A stretch of 64,000 bases of DNA from Neodiprion pinetum (Eukaryota; Arthropoda; Insecta; Hymenoptera; Diprionidae), in NCBI RefSeq assembly GCF_021155775.2, contig NC_060234.1, positions 26,654,026-26,718,025 on the forward strand, read 5' to 3'. Made by a program: the position numbers and the translations under genes. The notes below the pieces were generated by a model. The model had not been told where the DNA came from. It ran no database searches and saw only the letters and a program-made list of their open reading frames with translations. This document shows positions 13,130 to 24,366 of this stretch, piece by piece. Within the stretch, counting starts at the first letter, position 1; each line of letters starts with the position of its first letter.

Positions 13130-13549
13130 ATGGTTTTAAGCCTGAGTCAATTATTACCTAACGGCACTTTCTGGTTGCAATGGGTCGGAGGCTTCGCTGG
13201 TGAGTGAAAGCGAATTAGAAACATTTAAGGCTTGATTCTTTCCAGTTTTTTCTCTGGCATTTATATCGTATTCGTGTATTACGCAGCGATGACCATGATG
13301 TTTGTGGTTGGCTTGGTAATCGGTTGGGCCTCGCCTTACTTGGCTCAATTTTTGACTGAGGTTTCCCCATTTCCCGCCTCAGTGGACGAGGTTTCTTGGA
13401 TCGCGTCGATTTATTTTTTGGGACGGTTACCAGGAGCGGTCCTTGGTTTTGTTTGTAACCAATACTTCGGTAGCAAAACTACGATGATCGGTACTGGCTG
13501 TGGTCTGCTCTTTGCCTGGATCCTCATCATCGCGGCAAATTCCGTAGGT

Positions 13550-13552
13550 TGA
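13550..13552 (+). other. In-frame TGA, first interruption of copy 3
   Basis: The other copies have a conserved tryptophan codon TGG here (NSVAWLY in copy 2, NSVTWIY in copy 4, NSASWIY in copy 5). A single G to A change explains it. The next base is A, so this is not the known TGA-CTA readthrough context. Confidence 0.85.
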
Positions 13553-14194
13553 ATTTTCGTGGCCAGATTTATTTGTGGGGCAGCAGCCGAGTTGAGCAGC
13601 ATCAGCTTTCCGCTGTATCTTGGCGAAATTTCAAGCTCGAATATTCGAGGAGCTTTGATAGCCATGACGGGAAACGGCTTATCTCTGGGAATTCTTGCCG
13701 GTAATACGATGGGCCTGTCGATGAGAACCTTCGCATTTATAAGTATCGTGCCAACTATCTCTTATGTTCTTATTTTCATATTGATACCTCAATCTCCTTA
13801 TTACCTCACAAGTAAGAGCAAAATGGAGGACGCTGAAATGCCGATACTGAAATACAATCCAAAGGCAGATATCACTTTTGAGGTGGAATCTATCAAGCAA
13901 TTTGTGGGGGCAACAAATACCGTGACCTTCGTCAATCGTCTTCGAGAGTTCAATATCGTCCAAAATAGGAAGTCTGGTGTGATGATAATAATATCAGTCT
14001 TTTTTGCACAATCCTGTGGACTGAACCCCTTAGCGGCTTACATGGAGACCATCGTGACTAGAGGCATGGTGACCGTCATTTTACCTGCTACTGTGCCTAT
14101 TGTAGCAAACGGCCTCGGAATCGTGGCTGGATTGGCGTTGATGTATTTGACCGAAAAATTGGGACGAAGAAAGATGTGGGTTTTCTCGAGCTGT

Positions 14195-14197
14195 TGA
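14195..14197 (+). other. In-frame TGA, second interruption of copy 3
   Basis: Copies 2 and 4 read SSCGV or SSCGL here, with a glycine codon GGA. One G to T change gives TGA. The frame continues open for another 132 codons with the terminal helices intact. Confidence 0.85.
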
Positions 14198-14593
14198 ATT
14201 TCTGTAGCTATGGCAGCGTTGGGCACACACTTTTTCCTCCTCAATGACGGAATCGACCCCAGCCCATTGCAATGGATACCGATAATCTCTATGATTTTAT
14301 TCACGATCTGTTACAACATGGGACTCAGTTGTATTCCAGCCATTCTACTCAGCGAGCTCTTCTCAGCAAACATCCGAAATCTAGCTGCGGCCATCTCATG
14401 TGTGTCTGCAGCTATCTTCAGTTTCACCTCAGTCGAAATTTACCAATATCTTCAAGAGATCATTCCTGAAAGTTACATCTATTGGATGTACGGAATATTG
14501 ACGGCCTTATCTGCAATTTTTGGTCTAATGCTGTTGCCAGAGATGAAGGGAGAAACACTCACGGAGATTCAAAATGTCATGACGGAAAAGTAA

Positions 14594-16143
14594 CTTTCGG
14601 ATTCTTATCTTTTTACGGTCACCGAGCATATGATCGTGGTTCGCGATTTAACAATTTCGCTGCCTCTCAGGAACTTTACATCGAATGCTACCTTGTAAGG
14701 TGCAGTGTCCTCGATACGGCTGGGATACGCATGCCTGTTAATAAGATTTTACACGTAGATCGGGATAGTGGCAGCAAATTTCAGTCCAACTCGGAAAGAT
14801 GTTCCAAGCTAACATGACATTGCTTAAGTTAGGGAAGTACAAGGTGACAAACGAATCAACGTAACATTTCTTGCAAAAATTCCCGTTGGACGTGTTGCGG
14901 TGCAAAATATTGTGATCATTATACATCGTAAATAATCGTTTTTTACGACCTATTTTTTTTTTTTTTTTTACGTTTTTCGCAACTTTCCTAATAAAAGTGC
15001 TAAGATTGAAAATTGTGATTATTTTATGCATCTAAATGAATGATTTCTTAACAAATACGTGGCATGTGGCATTATAGATGATTTCTTTATCAAGTTAGAT
15101 TACGGTAAATCAAAGACGATGAAGACAGCAGACCGAATCTTAAGTGTTATTAGTAGGATTTCAAACCTATTATCATGACATACGTAGGAAGTTAATCAAA
15201 TATATTAATCAAGATTTCAAAATGCTGCTGGTTGATAGACTGAGTTCTTTTATATTCATTTACCGCTATAGACACGTTGTATTTCGATGAGAAATCGATG
15301 TACGGCACGTGACGTATGCTAATGCACATAATGTTACCGGTGACCGTGGCAATTGTGATTATTTCATTTCTGCGAAATTACCGGCCATAGTGTTGTATTA
15401 TGATATTTAAATCCAAAACATGTACACTTCAATAATCCTCCGAAGGTCCTTTACTGATATAGCAAAATCAATTATGCGATTGAAAAAGTTACGTTATTAC
15501 AATTTTGAATTGAAATCGAGAAAATCACACATGGTCCGTTTTTTGAATTTTGTGTACTTCAGCCGAAAGTTTGCCTCGGTGGCCGAGTACAGACGCGGCG
15601 ACGTAACAAAGAGGTATATCATACATACTATGAATAAAGTTGATACGTTTGAGTTTACGATATACCAATTCGGAAAATTTTTCGAAAAATAAACCACACG
15701 TATTCCATTCGAACATAGTTTTTAATACAATGCAGTAGCTCTATTATATTTAACTACGATTGATATTATAGTGACGCACAGAAGTATTCAATGCCTTTGG
15801 CAGATAAGAAATGTTAGTCAATGTCGTTTTTTAAAGGGCAAAAATGCATCGCGCGAATGCGAAGTGACTTGGTATTATCGACAAATTTAGTAGATAAGCC
15901 ATATTACTGAAGTTACGCACGTAGTTTATATAGCAACGTCGTCTCGTCATGCAGTCCGACATAACCGAACGGAATACGTTAGTAGAGAATCAGTCTGATT
16001 ATGCTTCTTCGTAATATGTCTCGTGGTAGCAGGGTCCGGATCAGTTACAAACCGGACGCTGATCCATTGAGATCTCATTTCTAATTTGTACCAGTAATCG
16101 ATCCCGGGCCGATTTCTAAACTCTACATCCGGATTTTCACAGT
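14594..16143. other. Intergenic region between copies 3 and 4
   Basis: I see no gene here. An AATAAA at about 14990 is a possible 3' end for copy 3. The last bases before the copy 4 start (ATTTTCACAGTATGG) match the same position before copy 3 (13122-13134), which suggests these two units duplicated recently with their 5' ends. Confidence 0.5.
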
Positions 16144-17605
16144 ATGGTTTTTGGTTTTAGTCAATCGTCACTAACCGGCATTTTGTGGCTACAATGGATC
16201 GGAGGTCTTGCAGGTAAGTGACCAGACATTTCAGATATTCAATTTTTCCTCTTCGTTTACTCATTTACATTTTATTTGTACATATTCCGTAGCTATGACA
16301 ATGATGTTCGTGATTGGCTTGACAATCGGTTGGGCCTCACCGTACCTAGCTCAATTTTCATCCGGCGAGTCGCCATTTCCCGCCTCTGCAGTCGAGTCCT
16401 CTTGGATCGTGTTGATTTATCAATTGGGACGTCCGCTAGGAGCGGTCCTCGGCTTTCTTTGTAACCAATACTTCGGCAGTAAGACGACGATGATCAGCAC
16501 TGGCTGTGGACTGCTCGTCTCGTGGATCCTTATGATCGCAGCGAATTCTGTAACCTGGATTTACGTAGCCAGGTTCATTTCTGGGGCAGGAGCCGAGTTG
16601 GTTGGCATCAGCTTTCCGCTTTATCTCGGTGAAATTTCGAGTCCAAATTTGAGAGGTACTATGATAGCCATGACGACGAATGGTTTAACATTGGGACTTC
16701 TTGCCGGTAATACAATGGGCGCCAACGTATCGATGAGAATCTTTTCATGTATTAGTCTCGTACCAACCGCCGTTTTCACTATCACTTTCGCATTGTTACC
16801 TCAATCTCCATATCATCTCATGAGCAGAAACAAAGTGATGGACGCGGAGAAGGCCATACTGAAATACAACCCAAAAGCAGATATCTCAGTCGAGGTGGAT
16901 TCTATTAAGCGATTCGTCGCCTCGTCAAATAAAGCGACTTTTTTCAGTCGTCTCCGAGAGTTCAATATTCTTCGGAACAAGAAATCTGGATTGATGATAA
17001 TAGCATTGAACTTCTTCGCTCAATCGTCTGGGGTGAACGTTTTCACGGCTTACTCGGAGATCATCGTGACGAGAGGCATGGTCACCGTCATTTCACCTGC
17101 CACCATGGTAATTATAACGACCGGAGTCGGAGTTCTCGCTGGATTTTCAATGATGAATTTCTCCGACAAATTTGGACGGAGAAAGATATGGGTCTCCTCA
17201 AGCTGTGGACTTTTTGTATCCATGGCGGTGCTGGGAGCTCACTTTTACCTTCTAACTGATGGGTTCGATTCACGCTCTTTACAATGGTTACCGATATTCT
17301 CCATGAAGTTATTTGCGGTTTGCTACAACTTGGGACTTCTTAGCATTCCGCATATTCTGGTCGGTGAGCTTTTTGTAGCGAACATTCGAGGTCTAGCTGC
17401 TCTAATATCTTGTTTATCTGCGGCTATTTTTGGTTTTGTTTCAATCGAAATGTACCAGTTGCTCTCAGATTTCGTCGACGAAGGTTACGTTTACTGGATA
17501 TATGCAATCTTGATGCTCGTATCTACTATTTTTGGTATGTTGGTAATACCAGACACGAAACGGATGACGCTAATAGAAATTCAAAATAGTATGATGAAGA
17601 AGTGA
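16144..17605 (+). CDS. Facilitated trehalose/sugar transporter Tret1-like, array copy 4
   Basis: Exons 16144-16213 and 16293-17605 encode 460 residues, with a 79 bp phase-1 intron (GTAAGT donor, TCCGTAG acceptor). The first exon includes ILWLQWIGGLA and the second begins AMTMMFVIGLTIGWASPYLAQ. It is a 12-helix sugar porter. Motifs seen are LGEISSPNLRGTM, PQSPYHL, SDKFGRRKIW and VGELFVANIRG. The C-terminal signature is altered to PDTKRMTLIEIQ, with Gly of the usual PETKGK replaced by Arg. Helix 7 reads FAQSSGVNVFTAYSE, the most changed among copies 2 to 4. The frame is fully open, so the gene is probably functional, but these changes in signature positions hint at relaxed or altered selection. 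An in-frame ATG at 16208 lies across the exon-intron boundary and is not the preferred start. Confidence 0.93.
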
Positions 17606-19367
17606 CATCTTTAAGCATTTCAATCATAATGTGGCAATCGAGAGTATATCTACGTTTTGTGATTCAACATCTAACGGTTATATTGGGTTTTGGCAACAGA
17701 ACTTACACAACGGTCCAATGAGGTAGACAGTGCGCGTAGATAAGGAGAGTTACAATCAGTTTACCTATCTTAACTTATAGAGAGATTGTCAAGACAAACA
17801 TCCCATTACTTTGGTTGAAGAGCTACAAATTTACGTGAAAAAAATTAGAATTACATCATAGGGCTAGAAAAACAATTTATGTGTCACAATCACGGTTTAA
17901 AATTGCTACTAGCTGGACCATTGATTTCGCCTGTTTATCGAATACTACAAACATGCTGTTATTCAATGGAAAATTAATTCATGATAAATTGCGTATAATG
18001 TAGTTCAATTTTGTCTGCCGCCACATAATTCAATACACATCTAATGTTTCGTACATTGAAAAAAAAAAGTTTTCCAGTGAATAAAATTCTCATAATCAGT
18101 GGTAAGACACGACTTATGATGTATTTGCAATGAAAGAATGAGGTTTGTATTTACTTACGGCAAAGCAGTCTGCCAGATCGCGGGCGCTGAACTATTTTCT
18201 TGCGAAACTACTACCATTTTTTCCTAAATAATCTCTTGGTACGCGCAACATTTTTTTTCTCAGTTTCTGTACTGATGCGTTAAGTTTTGAACACCCTTCG
18301 GAGATCTCTCCAAAAATACCTCTCCGAAACGAAGGTAAAGATTTCAAGACGCATTGATTATGCCAGGCACCCAACAAAATCGTGCAATTGTAACAGAATA
18401 CCCGTTTTCTATTACAATAATTTAAATTAAATATCGAATAATTTCGTCGATCAAATTTTCTTCATCGCCATTGTAATATAACAAGGTATAATAATTTTAT
18501 CAAATTATTCTAATTGTTTTGTATACAAATGCATATATTATGTGTATGAATAAAATATATAAATATAAAAAACCTATCATGAACATCCATTTAGAATTCC
18601 GCCTCGCTTTCACCTCGTTTCATCATTCGGTTTCCATATATCACCTTTCGCAATTGTGACAAATTAGTTTGCAGGTTTTCACAGCTTTGACCTCGTTTAT
18701 TTATACAATACTTTTTTTTAGTAATTACGACGAATGTTAAGATTTGATTATAAAGCGTATATTTCATAAACTTTTAAGTTTTTCGAAAACTCACTCCATA
18801 TTTTCTCAGATTAGACACGTGTCAATTGTTTGGTCGTTGTCAAAGGACAAAGAAGATTCAGAGTGAATATGTCAATTAAAAAATGTCGTTCTGTAAATTC
18901 GTACGCTCAATGTTTCAAACTTTTTTTCCTCAACCGTTTGTAAAATGAAGAATACTTCCAGAAGTATAGTGATTGAATAAAAAGAAAAAGTAAATTCTTT
19001 TTGAAAACCTGGTATATTTCTATCTGTAAAGCTGTTCAATTTAACGTTAAGGCATGTATTCTTGTAAGCTTTCGATTGTAAAGCTCGGTAATTTTGAACC
19101 GTGGTTGTCAGCCAGTGTTGATATCTCGTGCTCAGTTGCACATTGTCTGTGAAATGTCTCACGGAAATATTTACTTTTACATTTGAAATTCGTCGCGAAG
19201 AGACACATTTTTGACTTGTGTGTGAAGCTTGTTGATATGTGCACACATATGCTGTATGTGGCTATTAATGTGAATTAAATTCACTTAGCCATTTATTTTT
19301 GAACGGCGGGGCGTTCATTTTTGACGATATGAACTACGCATATCATGTTTATAGCGAGAACGATTTG

Positions 19368-19502
19368 CTAGAGGAGAGTACAATTTTCGAAATTTTTAGG
19401 TGAGTTGAAAAATTAACGACGGAGCCAGGAATCGAACCTGGTATCTAGAGATGCTTTGCCGGAGACTTACTCCACTAGACCACCTAGCCGCCCTGACTAC
19501 AC
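19368..19502 (-). repeat. tRNA-like inverted repeat, left arm
   Basis: This arm is almost an exact reverse complement of 19593-19728, apart from one extra A in the right arm. Read on the minus strand it holds a tRNA-like segment with a B box (GGTTCGATTCC) inside a perfect five-pair T arm (CCAGG/CCTGG) and an A-box-like GGTGGTCTAGTGG. The ends that should form the acceptor stem do not pair well, so this is a tRNA-derived repeat rather than a confident tRNA gene. Confidence 0.7.
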
Positions 19503-19592
19503 AAATGTAAACATTCAAATGTAAACATATTCAATGGCACACGAAAACAAAAACAATTTTCGAAATATAGGTAATGAGAGAAATTAATGACA

Positions 19593-19728
19593 GTGTAGTC
19601 AGGGCGGCTAGGTGGTCTAGTGGAGTAAGTCTCCGGCAAAGCATCTCTAGATACCAGGTTCGATTCCTGGCTCCGTCGTTAATTTTTCAACTCACCTAAA
19701 AAATTTCGAAAATTGTACTCTCCTCTAG
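19593..19728 (+). repeat. tRNA-like inverted repeat, right arm
   Basis: Plus-strand partner of the left arm, with the same A-box-like and B-box sequences and intact T arm. The 90 bp spacer between the arms (19503-19592) contains another partial match to the outer arm sequence: CAATTTTCGAAATATAGG, then GAGA-AATTAATGACAG, compared with CAATTTTCGAAATTTTTAGG and AATTAACGACGG. A SINE pair inserted head to head, or a fold-back element, would explain this. Confidence 0.7.
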
Positions 19729-20464
19729 GAAATATTTACTATTCATAAAGTGACAACTTACGAAGTTTAGTATAAAATGATTTCTTTACTTTCCATTGAT
19801 CCCTGTTCGATACCCTGGGATACGAACGACCCCACGTCTTTTCATCGATAATTTCAAGCACCTAACTAGAAAAAAACGGGTCTGTGGTGCCATCTGGCAG
19901 TTTGATATTTTGTTATATAACATGTATAATTTCAAAAAGTAACCATTTAAGATAGCATTTAAGAACTTCTAAAAAAATTTCAAGTCTAAATACTTAATAG
20001 ATCGTTTCCCATAACGATTTTTGTCACCGCGGTATAAACAAATCCAGTGTGTCGTGTATGTATGTGATTCTACAGAAGTGTGTAAAAAATGGGTTACAAT
20101 TAATGCGTTGGCTGAACCGTTCATCTAACACATGATAAATAGTCATAACAAAGTGAAGTAAAACTGTGTAGAAGTAGAACTGAAGTAGAACTATCAGATC
20201 TCATACGTCGGTGTACATTGAAGTAAGGTCCGTGTGTCAGTGCTGTGACGACTTTGTTAGGTACACAAACTCCCACTCCACACCAAGCTAAAATCAGGTA
20301 GTGATAGGCGGCATTCGTAGTTTATAGATAAACGCAGAATAGTGGTTCTGCGATGCTTGAAGGCATGACTTCGATCCGAGTTCGGCATAATTGTCACGAA
20401 AGTAATACGAGATTTGTTGATTTACGTGGTATCATTTTGGAAATACGTTTTCGGTGTGCGCGAA

Positions 20465-21883
20465 ATGTTCGCCGCAGACGTGTTTTGGCTGCAATGGATA
20501 GGCGGTTTCGCAGGTAACGACCGATGATCATATTCCTTGAATTATTTACTTACCGTTTGTTTCCAATTTTACTTAGCGATGACAACGCTATTTTTGAGCG
20601 GACTATGGGCTGGCTGGACCTCACCGTACCTGGCTCAATTTGCGTCCGGAAATTCCCCATTTCCCGTGACCGCGAATGATATTTCCTGGATAGCGTCGAT
20701 CAGCACCCTGGGCGAAATATCAGGTGCAATCCTCGGTGCAATTTGCATCGAATACTTCGGCAACAGAAGAACAATCATCGGAAACGGTTTCACTCTACTT
20801 CTCTCGTGGATCCTCGTCATCGCGGCGAACTCCGCAAGCTGGATTTACGTGGCTAAATTCATCAGCGGGGCGACTGGCGAAATTTCGTACATGAGCACCT
20901 CGCTTTACCTCGGAGACATTAGTAGCCCGAACATTCGAGGTGCCATGGTGACTATGGCATCCACCGGAGTGGTCCTGGGTATAGTGGTGGCAAACGCGAT
21001 GGGTCCTTACATTTCGATGAGGGTTTTCGCCTGTATAGCCCTCGTTCCAAACATATACTTCATCGCTATATTCTTGTGGTTACCTGAATCTCCGTATTAT
21101 CTGGTGAGCAGGGGCAGATTGGATGATGCCAAAAACTCGATTCTGAGGTACAACCCAAAGGCAGATGTCCACCTCGAGGTGGAGTCCATCAAGAACTTTG
21201 TCACCATTGAGAAATCAGTGTCGTTCGTCGATCGAGTCCGAGAATTCAACTTCTCCCGAAACAGAAATAATGGACTCATATTGATGGCGCTGATCATGTT
21301 CTCAAAATGCAGCGGTTTGGTTCCCTTGTCCGCTTACATGGAAATTATCATGACCAGAGGATCGGTAACTGCGATTTCACCTTCCACGGTTCCCGTCATA
21401 GTAAACAGTGTTGGACTCATAGCAGGGTGGACCGCGATGTACTTCGTGGAAAAATCTGGTCGAAGAACAATGTGGGCAGTCTCGAGTGCTGGTATTTGCG
21501 TTTCCATGACCACTCTTGGAACACACTTTTACTTTCTCAGCATTGGACACGATCCGGCCACGTTGCAATGGCTACCGATATTATCTGTGGTGTTGTTCAA
21601 AATCTGGTTCAACCTAGGCGTCAGCTACATTCCCAACATCATGGTCAGTGAGGTTTTTGCATCAGATATACGGACTCTGGCCGCTTGTCTTTCATCTGTG
21701 TCGTCGGGTGTTTTTTCATTCATCGGAATATACGGTTACCAACGGCTGCTCGAGTTGATACATGAAAGTTACGTCTACTGGATTTACGCTGTGCTTATGG
21801 TGATATCTTCAATATTTGGTTGGTTCCTAGTGTCGGAAACGAAGGGAAAGACTTTGATGGAAATACAAAGTGACGCGATATAA
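20465..21883 (+). CDS. Facilitated trehalose/sugar transporter Tret1-like, array copy 5
   Basis: Exons 20465-20513 and 20577-21883 encode 451 residues. The 63 bp intron is phase 1 (GTAACG donor, ACTTAG acceptor). The first exon is the shortest of the array, MFAADVFWLQWIGGFA. The long exon starts AMTTLFLSGLWAGWTSPYLAQ. Motifs are LGDISSPNIRGAM, PESPYYL (canonical E kept, as in copy 1), VEKSGRRTMW and SETKGKTLMEIQ. Helix 7 reads FSKCSGLVPLSAYME, so the glutamine that often contributes to sugar binding in this motif is absent. The frame is open throughout. The protein is expected in the plasma membrane as a passive sugar carrier. It is the last member of the array, and an AATAAA at 21942-21947 lies about 60 bp after the stop. 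Confidence 0.93.
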
Positions 21884-21941
21884 GACGAACTTATGTGCCA
21901 CTGAAAAAATATAATATATTCATAAAAAATACAACGGGGGA

Positions 21942-21947
21942 AATAAA
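21942..21947 (+). terminator. Poly-A signal after transporter copy 5
   Basis: AATAAA lies 59 bp past the TAA of copy 5 in otherwise AT-rich sequence. It is the best-placed polyadenylation hexamer in the array. Confidence 0.5.
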
Positions 21948-23693
21948 ATGCCAGGAATTAAGTGAAAAACAATGGAACATATATTCATAATGGAACTTCA
22001 AGGTGCATATAATAATATTACCAGCATATTGTAAACATTATGCAACTCACGTTTTTACGGGAAAGTGTATAGTATCGATATTAAAATTTGGAAATTCAAA
22101 ATCATTCGATATACCTCGTGATTACAGTGGTATCCTTTTGCTTGAGCGGCAGAAATCAAGTGATGGAGGATTGAAAATTTGAATTTCTCATTGTATTAAA
22201 AAGAAGTGGGGAGGCAGAATTTTGAAGATTATAATGTTTCTCGGTGATAAAAATATAGTGGAAGATGTGGGTTCGTTATTGGTATACTCGTAAACATATC
22301 TCAGTTCGAATTTGAATATCTATTTTGGTATTGTGGTCTCCAGTTGCCAGACTTGTCGATTGTTCTGCACGAAACAATACGTTATGTGTATTTTGCATGG
22401 ATGATAGACGGGTCTGTTATCAATAAGCTGAAGACTTGAATGCATGACCCTAGCACCGATACGCCATGAATACGATTGACACAGTGATGAGCTTTGAGGA
22501 ATACAGTTTTGATTAGATGATGTGATTAACAGTCTTGTTAAATTAAAAGTTCGGACTCATGTTGGATTAATTTGAGAAACTTAAGGAAATCGGGTTGCAT
22601 TTTTTCTTTTCCCTGAAAAAAAACATAATCACGGTTTATACAGTTAACTGTACTTCATTTGTTTTTTAATATAGAGCATTCTCTGTCAGTTCGGGGTTTT
22701 TCTTCGGGACCCACTCATTGTCAGATGTCACTTATAAATGATATCATTTTTATACCATTTGAATGTATTCTCTCTATGATCTTTCACACTTTTGAATCAA
22801 TCCTTTTGGGAGATTAATTTTTTCTAATAATTTATATCACTTGAATCGAGTAAGTCTAGCAGAATAGTTATAAGTGAAAAAAATGTTGTTTTACACTTTC
22901 TCCAAAGTCTTAGTTCGGAATCACATCAGATCGACCTTTAGCGTCACTCTGTGTTCACTTATCGACGGTTCTATGTGTATACGGATAGCGGTTTCATGCT
23001 CAGACTTTTGAGAAAAATAATTCAACGCCAATAAATAACCTATGTCCACTATGCCAATTATTCTGTATAGGTTTTCACATAATGGTATAGATTATATAAT
23101 ATTTCGAACAATCTCGAAGGTGTCCGTTCAAGTGAAAAACATATTTTTTAATTTTTTTTCGTTTCTAAGCTTGAAAGCGATCAAACGAACGTTATATATG
23201 TTTGCATGTATCTACTGGCTTAGATACAAGTACAAAAAAAAAGTATCTCATTACAGCAGCAAAATACCAGATTCGGAAAGTATCTAGATACAGATAGGTA
23301 ACAAGATTCTGCTGCATTTTAGCTACTTGTTTCTAGACACTCTCCAACCCTGACGATAGCGTCTTGACGTATGTTGAGAATGTATGCAATGCGAATCGTT
23401 TCTGTTCTGGATTGTTGTTTTATTAGCTTCCTGTAAGCTGTAACTCTAAATATTATTCTAGCTGGTCCACTAGTTGCGTAAATACAGAGAGATCTCCTAC
23501 GTACCTTAAATTCTCTCACTCCAGACAGTGTCTGTTTATAAATCTTATTAAAAATATTGATTTCTAAGTTACTAGTGTATGAGCTTTTTGCACTGATACG
23601 TCATGTATGCCGATCCCTCGCGCTCCTTTCCATTTACTTGAACTCGGGGGGCTGTGCACTGGTAAATCTCTTAGTGAGATTGCAGAGACAAAA

Positions 23694-23934
23694 AGAGACT
23701 GCGAACTGGGATTTTGCAGTCTTGCAATCTCAAGAAATCTCAGTACGCATCCCCTCGTCAAAACAACACGTCGAAATTGAAGTTCGCCTGTTGGTGGTGA
23801 TCTAAGCTCGTCTCTTGCCCACGCTCGCAACCGACCAGATAGCAAAAAACCAGCCGCACAAGAGACGGCAAGAGACAATGAACCGGGATTTTGCCGTCTT
23901 GAAATCTCGAGAATTCTTAGTGCTCATAGCCTCG
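23694..23934. repeat. Diverged direct repeat, two units of about 64 bp
   Basis: Units at 23694-23757 and 23871-23934 share AGAGAC, then GGGATTTTGC-GTCTTG-AATCTC-AGAA and end in CCTCG. Spacing is about 177 bp from start to start. The nature of the repeat is not recognised. Confidence 0.55.
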
Positions 23935-24152
23935 CTTGAACCTTGTAATCACAGTTGATCTTCAATCCAGAGTAATCGTGTCGGGTGCCCATTACTATCG
24001 ATTTTTCAATCAATAGAATGAGATGGAGTCAAATTTATCGTGGAAGCTACGGTAGAATTGTGATCAGTTGAGGACAGAGTCAGATACGCAATAGGAAATC
24101 CATTGTTAATGTTAGTACACTGTAAATTTTTTATCAATTTTCACTCACCTTG

Positions 24153-24366
24153 ACTTCGGCTACGTTGGGTAGATTACAGTCTACGTTTATGTTGGTACGA
24201 TCAATCGACCAATGATAATACGCTGGTGCAACTAACTTCATCGTGTCATAATATGGAAGTCTACTTTTATGTTATGTCAGCTATACATGTGTATTGTCAT
24301 TGGTCGACATAATTATATCATAACCATACGAACATAATCATAGACTCCAACGGTAACGCTCGAAGT
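24153..24366. mobile_element. MITE-like inverted repeat of about 214 bp
   Basis: The left arm (about 24153-24224) and the reverse complement of the right arm (about 24293-24366) share ACTTCG at the tip, then AGTCTA-G-TTATGTT-GTA and CGACCAATGA-AATA inside, with mismatches and small gaps. No coding capacity. It probably derives from an old non-autonomous DNA transposon. Confidence 0.55.

Larger units (their letters stand above)
13130..14593 (+). pseudogene. Tret1-like sugar transporter, array copy 3, with two in-frame TGA codons
   Basis: Exons 13130-13199 and 13287-14593 match copies 2 and 4 closely, with an 87 bp phase-1 intron (GTGAGT donor, ACGCAG acceptor). The frame is kept from the first ATG to TAA at 14591-14593 with no frameshift, but TGA occurs at 13550-13552 and 14195-14197. 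The first replaces the Trp of the NSV-x-W(L/I)Y segment (codon 112), a TGG to TGA change. The second (codon 327) replaces the Gly of the SSCG segment, a GGA to TGA change. Two codons present in copy 2 are also missing around GNTMG-LSMR (near 13710). Motifs otherwise persist: PQSPYYL, GRRKMW and PEMKGETLTEIQ. The first stop would leave about 111 residues, so a working transporter is unlikely without readthrough. The intact frame suggests recent loss, a segregating null allele or sequence error. Confidence 0.82.
17606..20464. other. Intergenic region between copies 4 and 5
   Basis: No coding gene is supported. An AATAAA near 18080 could serve copy 4. The main structure is the tRNA-like inverted repeat at 19368-19728. 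The remainder is AT-rich with short chance open frames on both strands. Confidence 0.5.
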
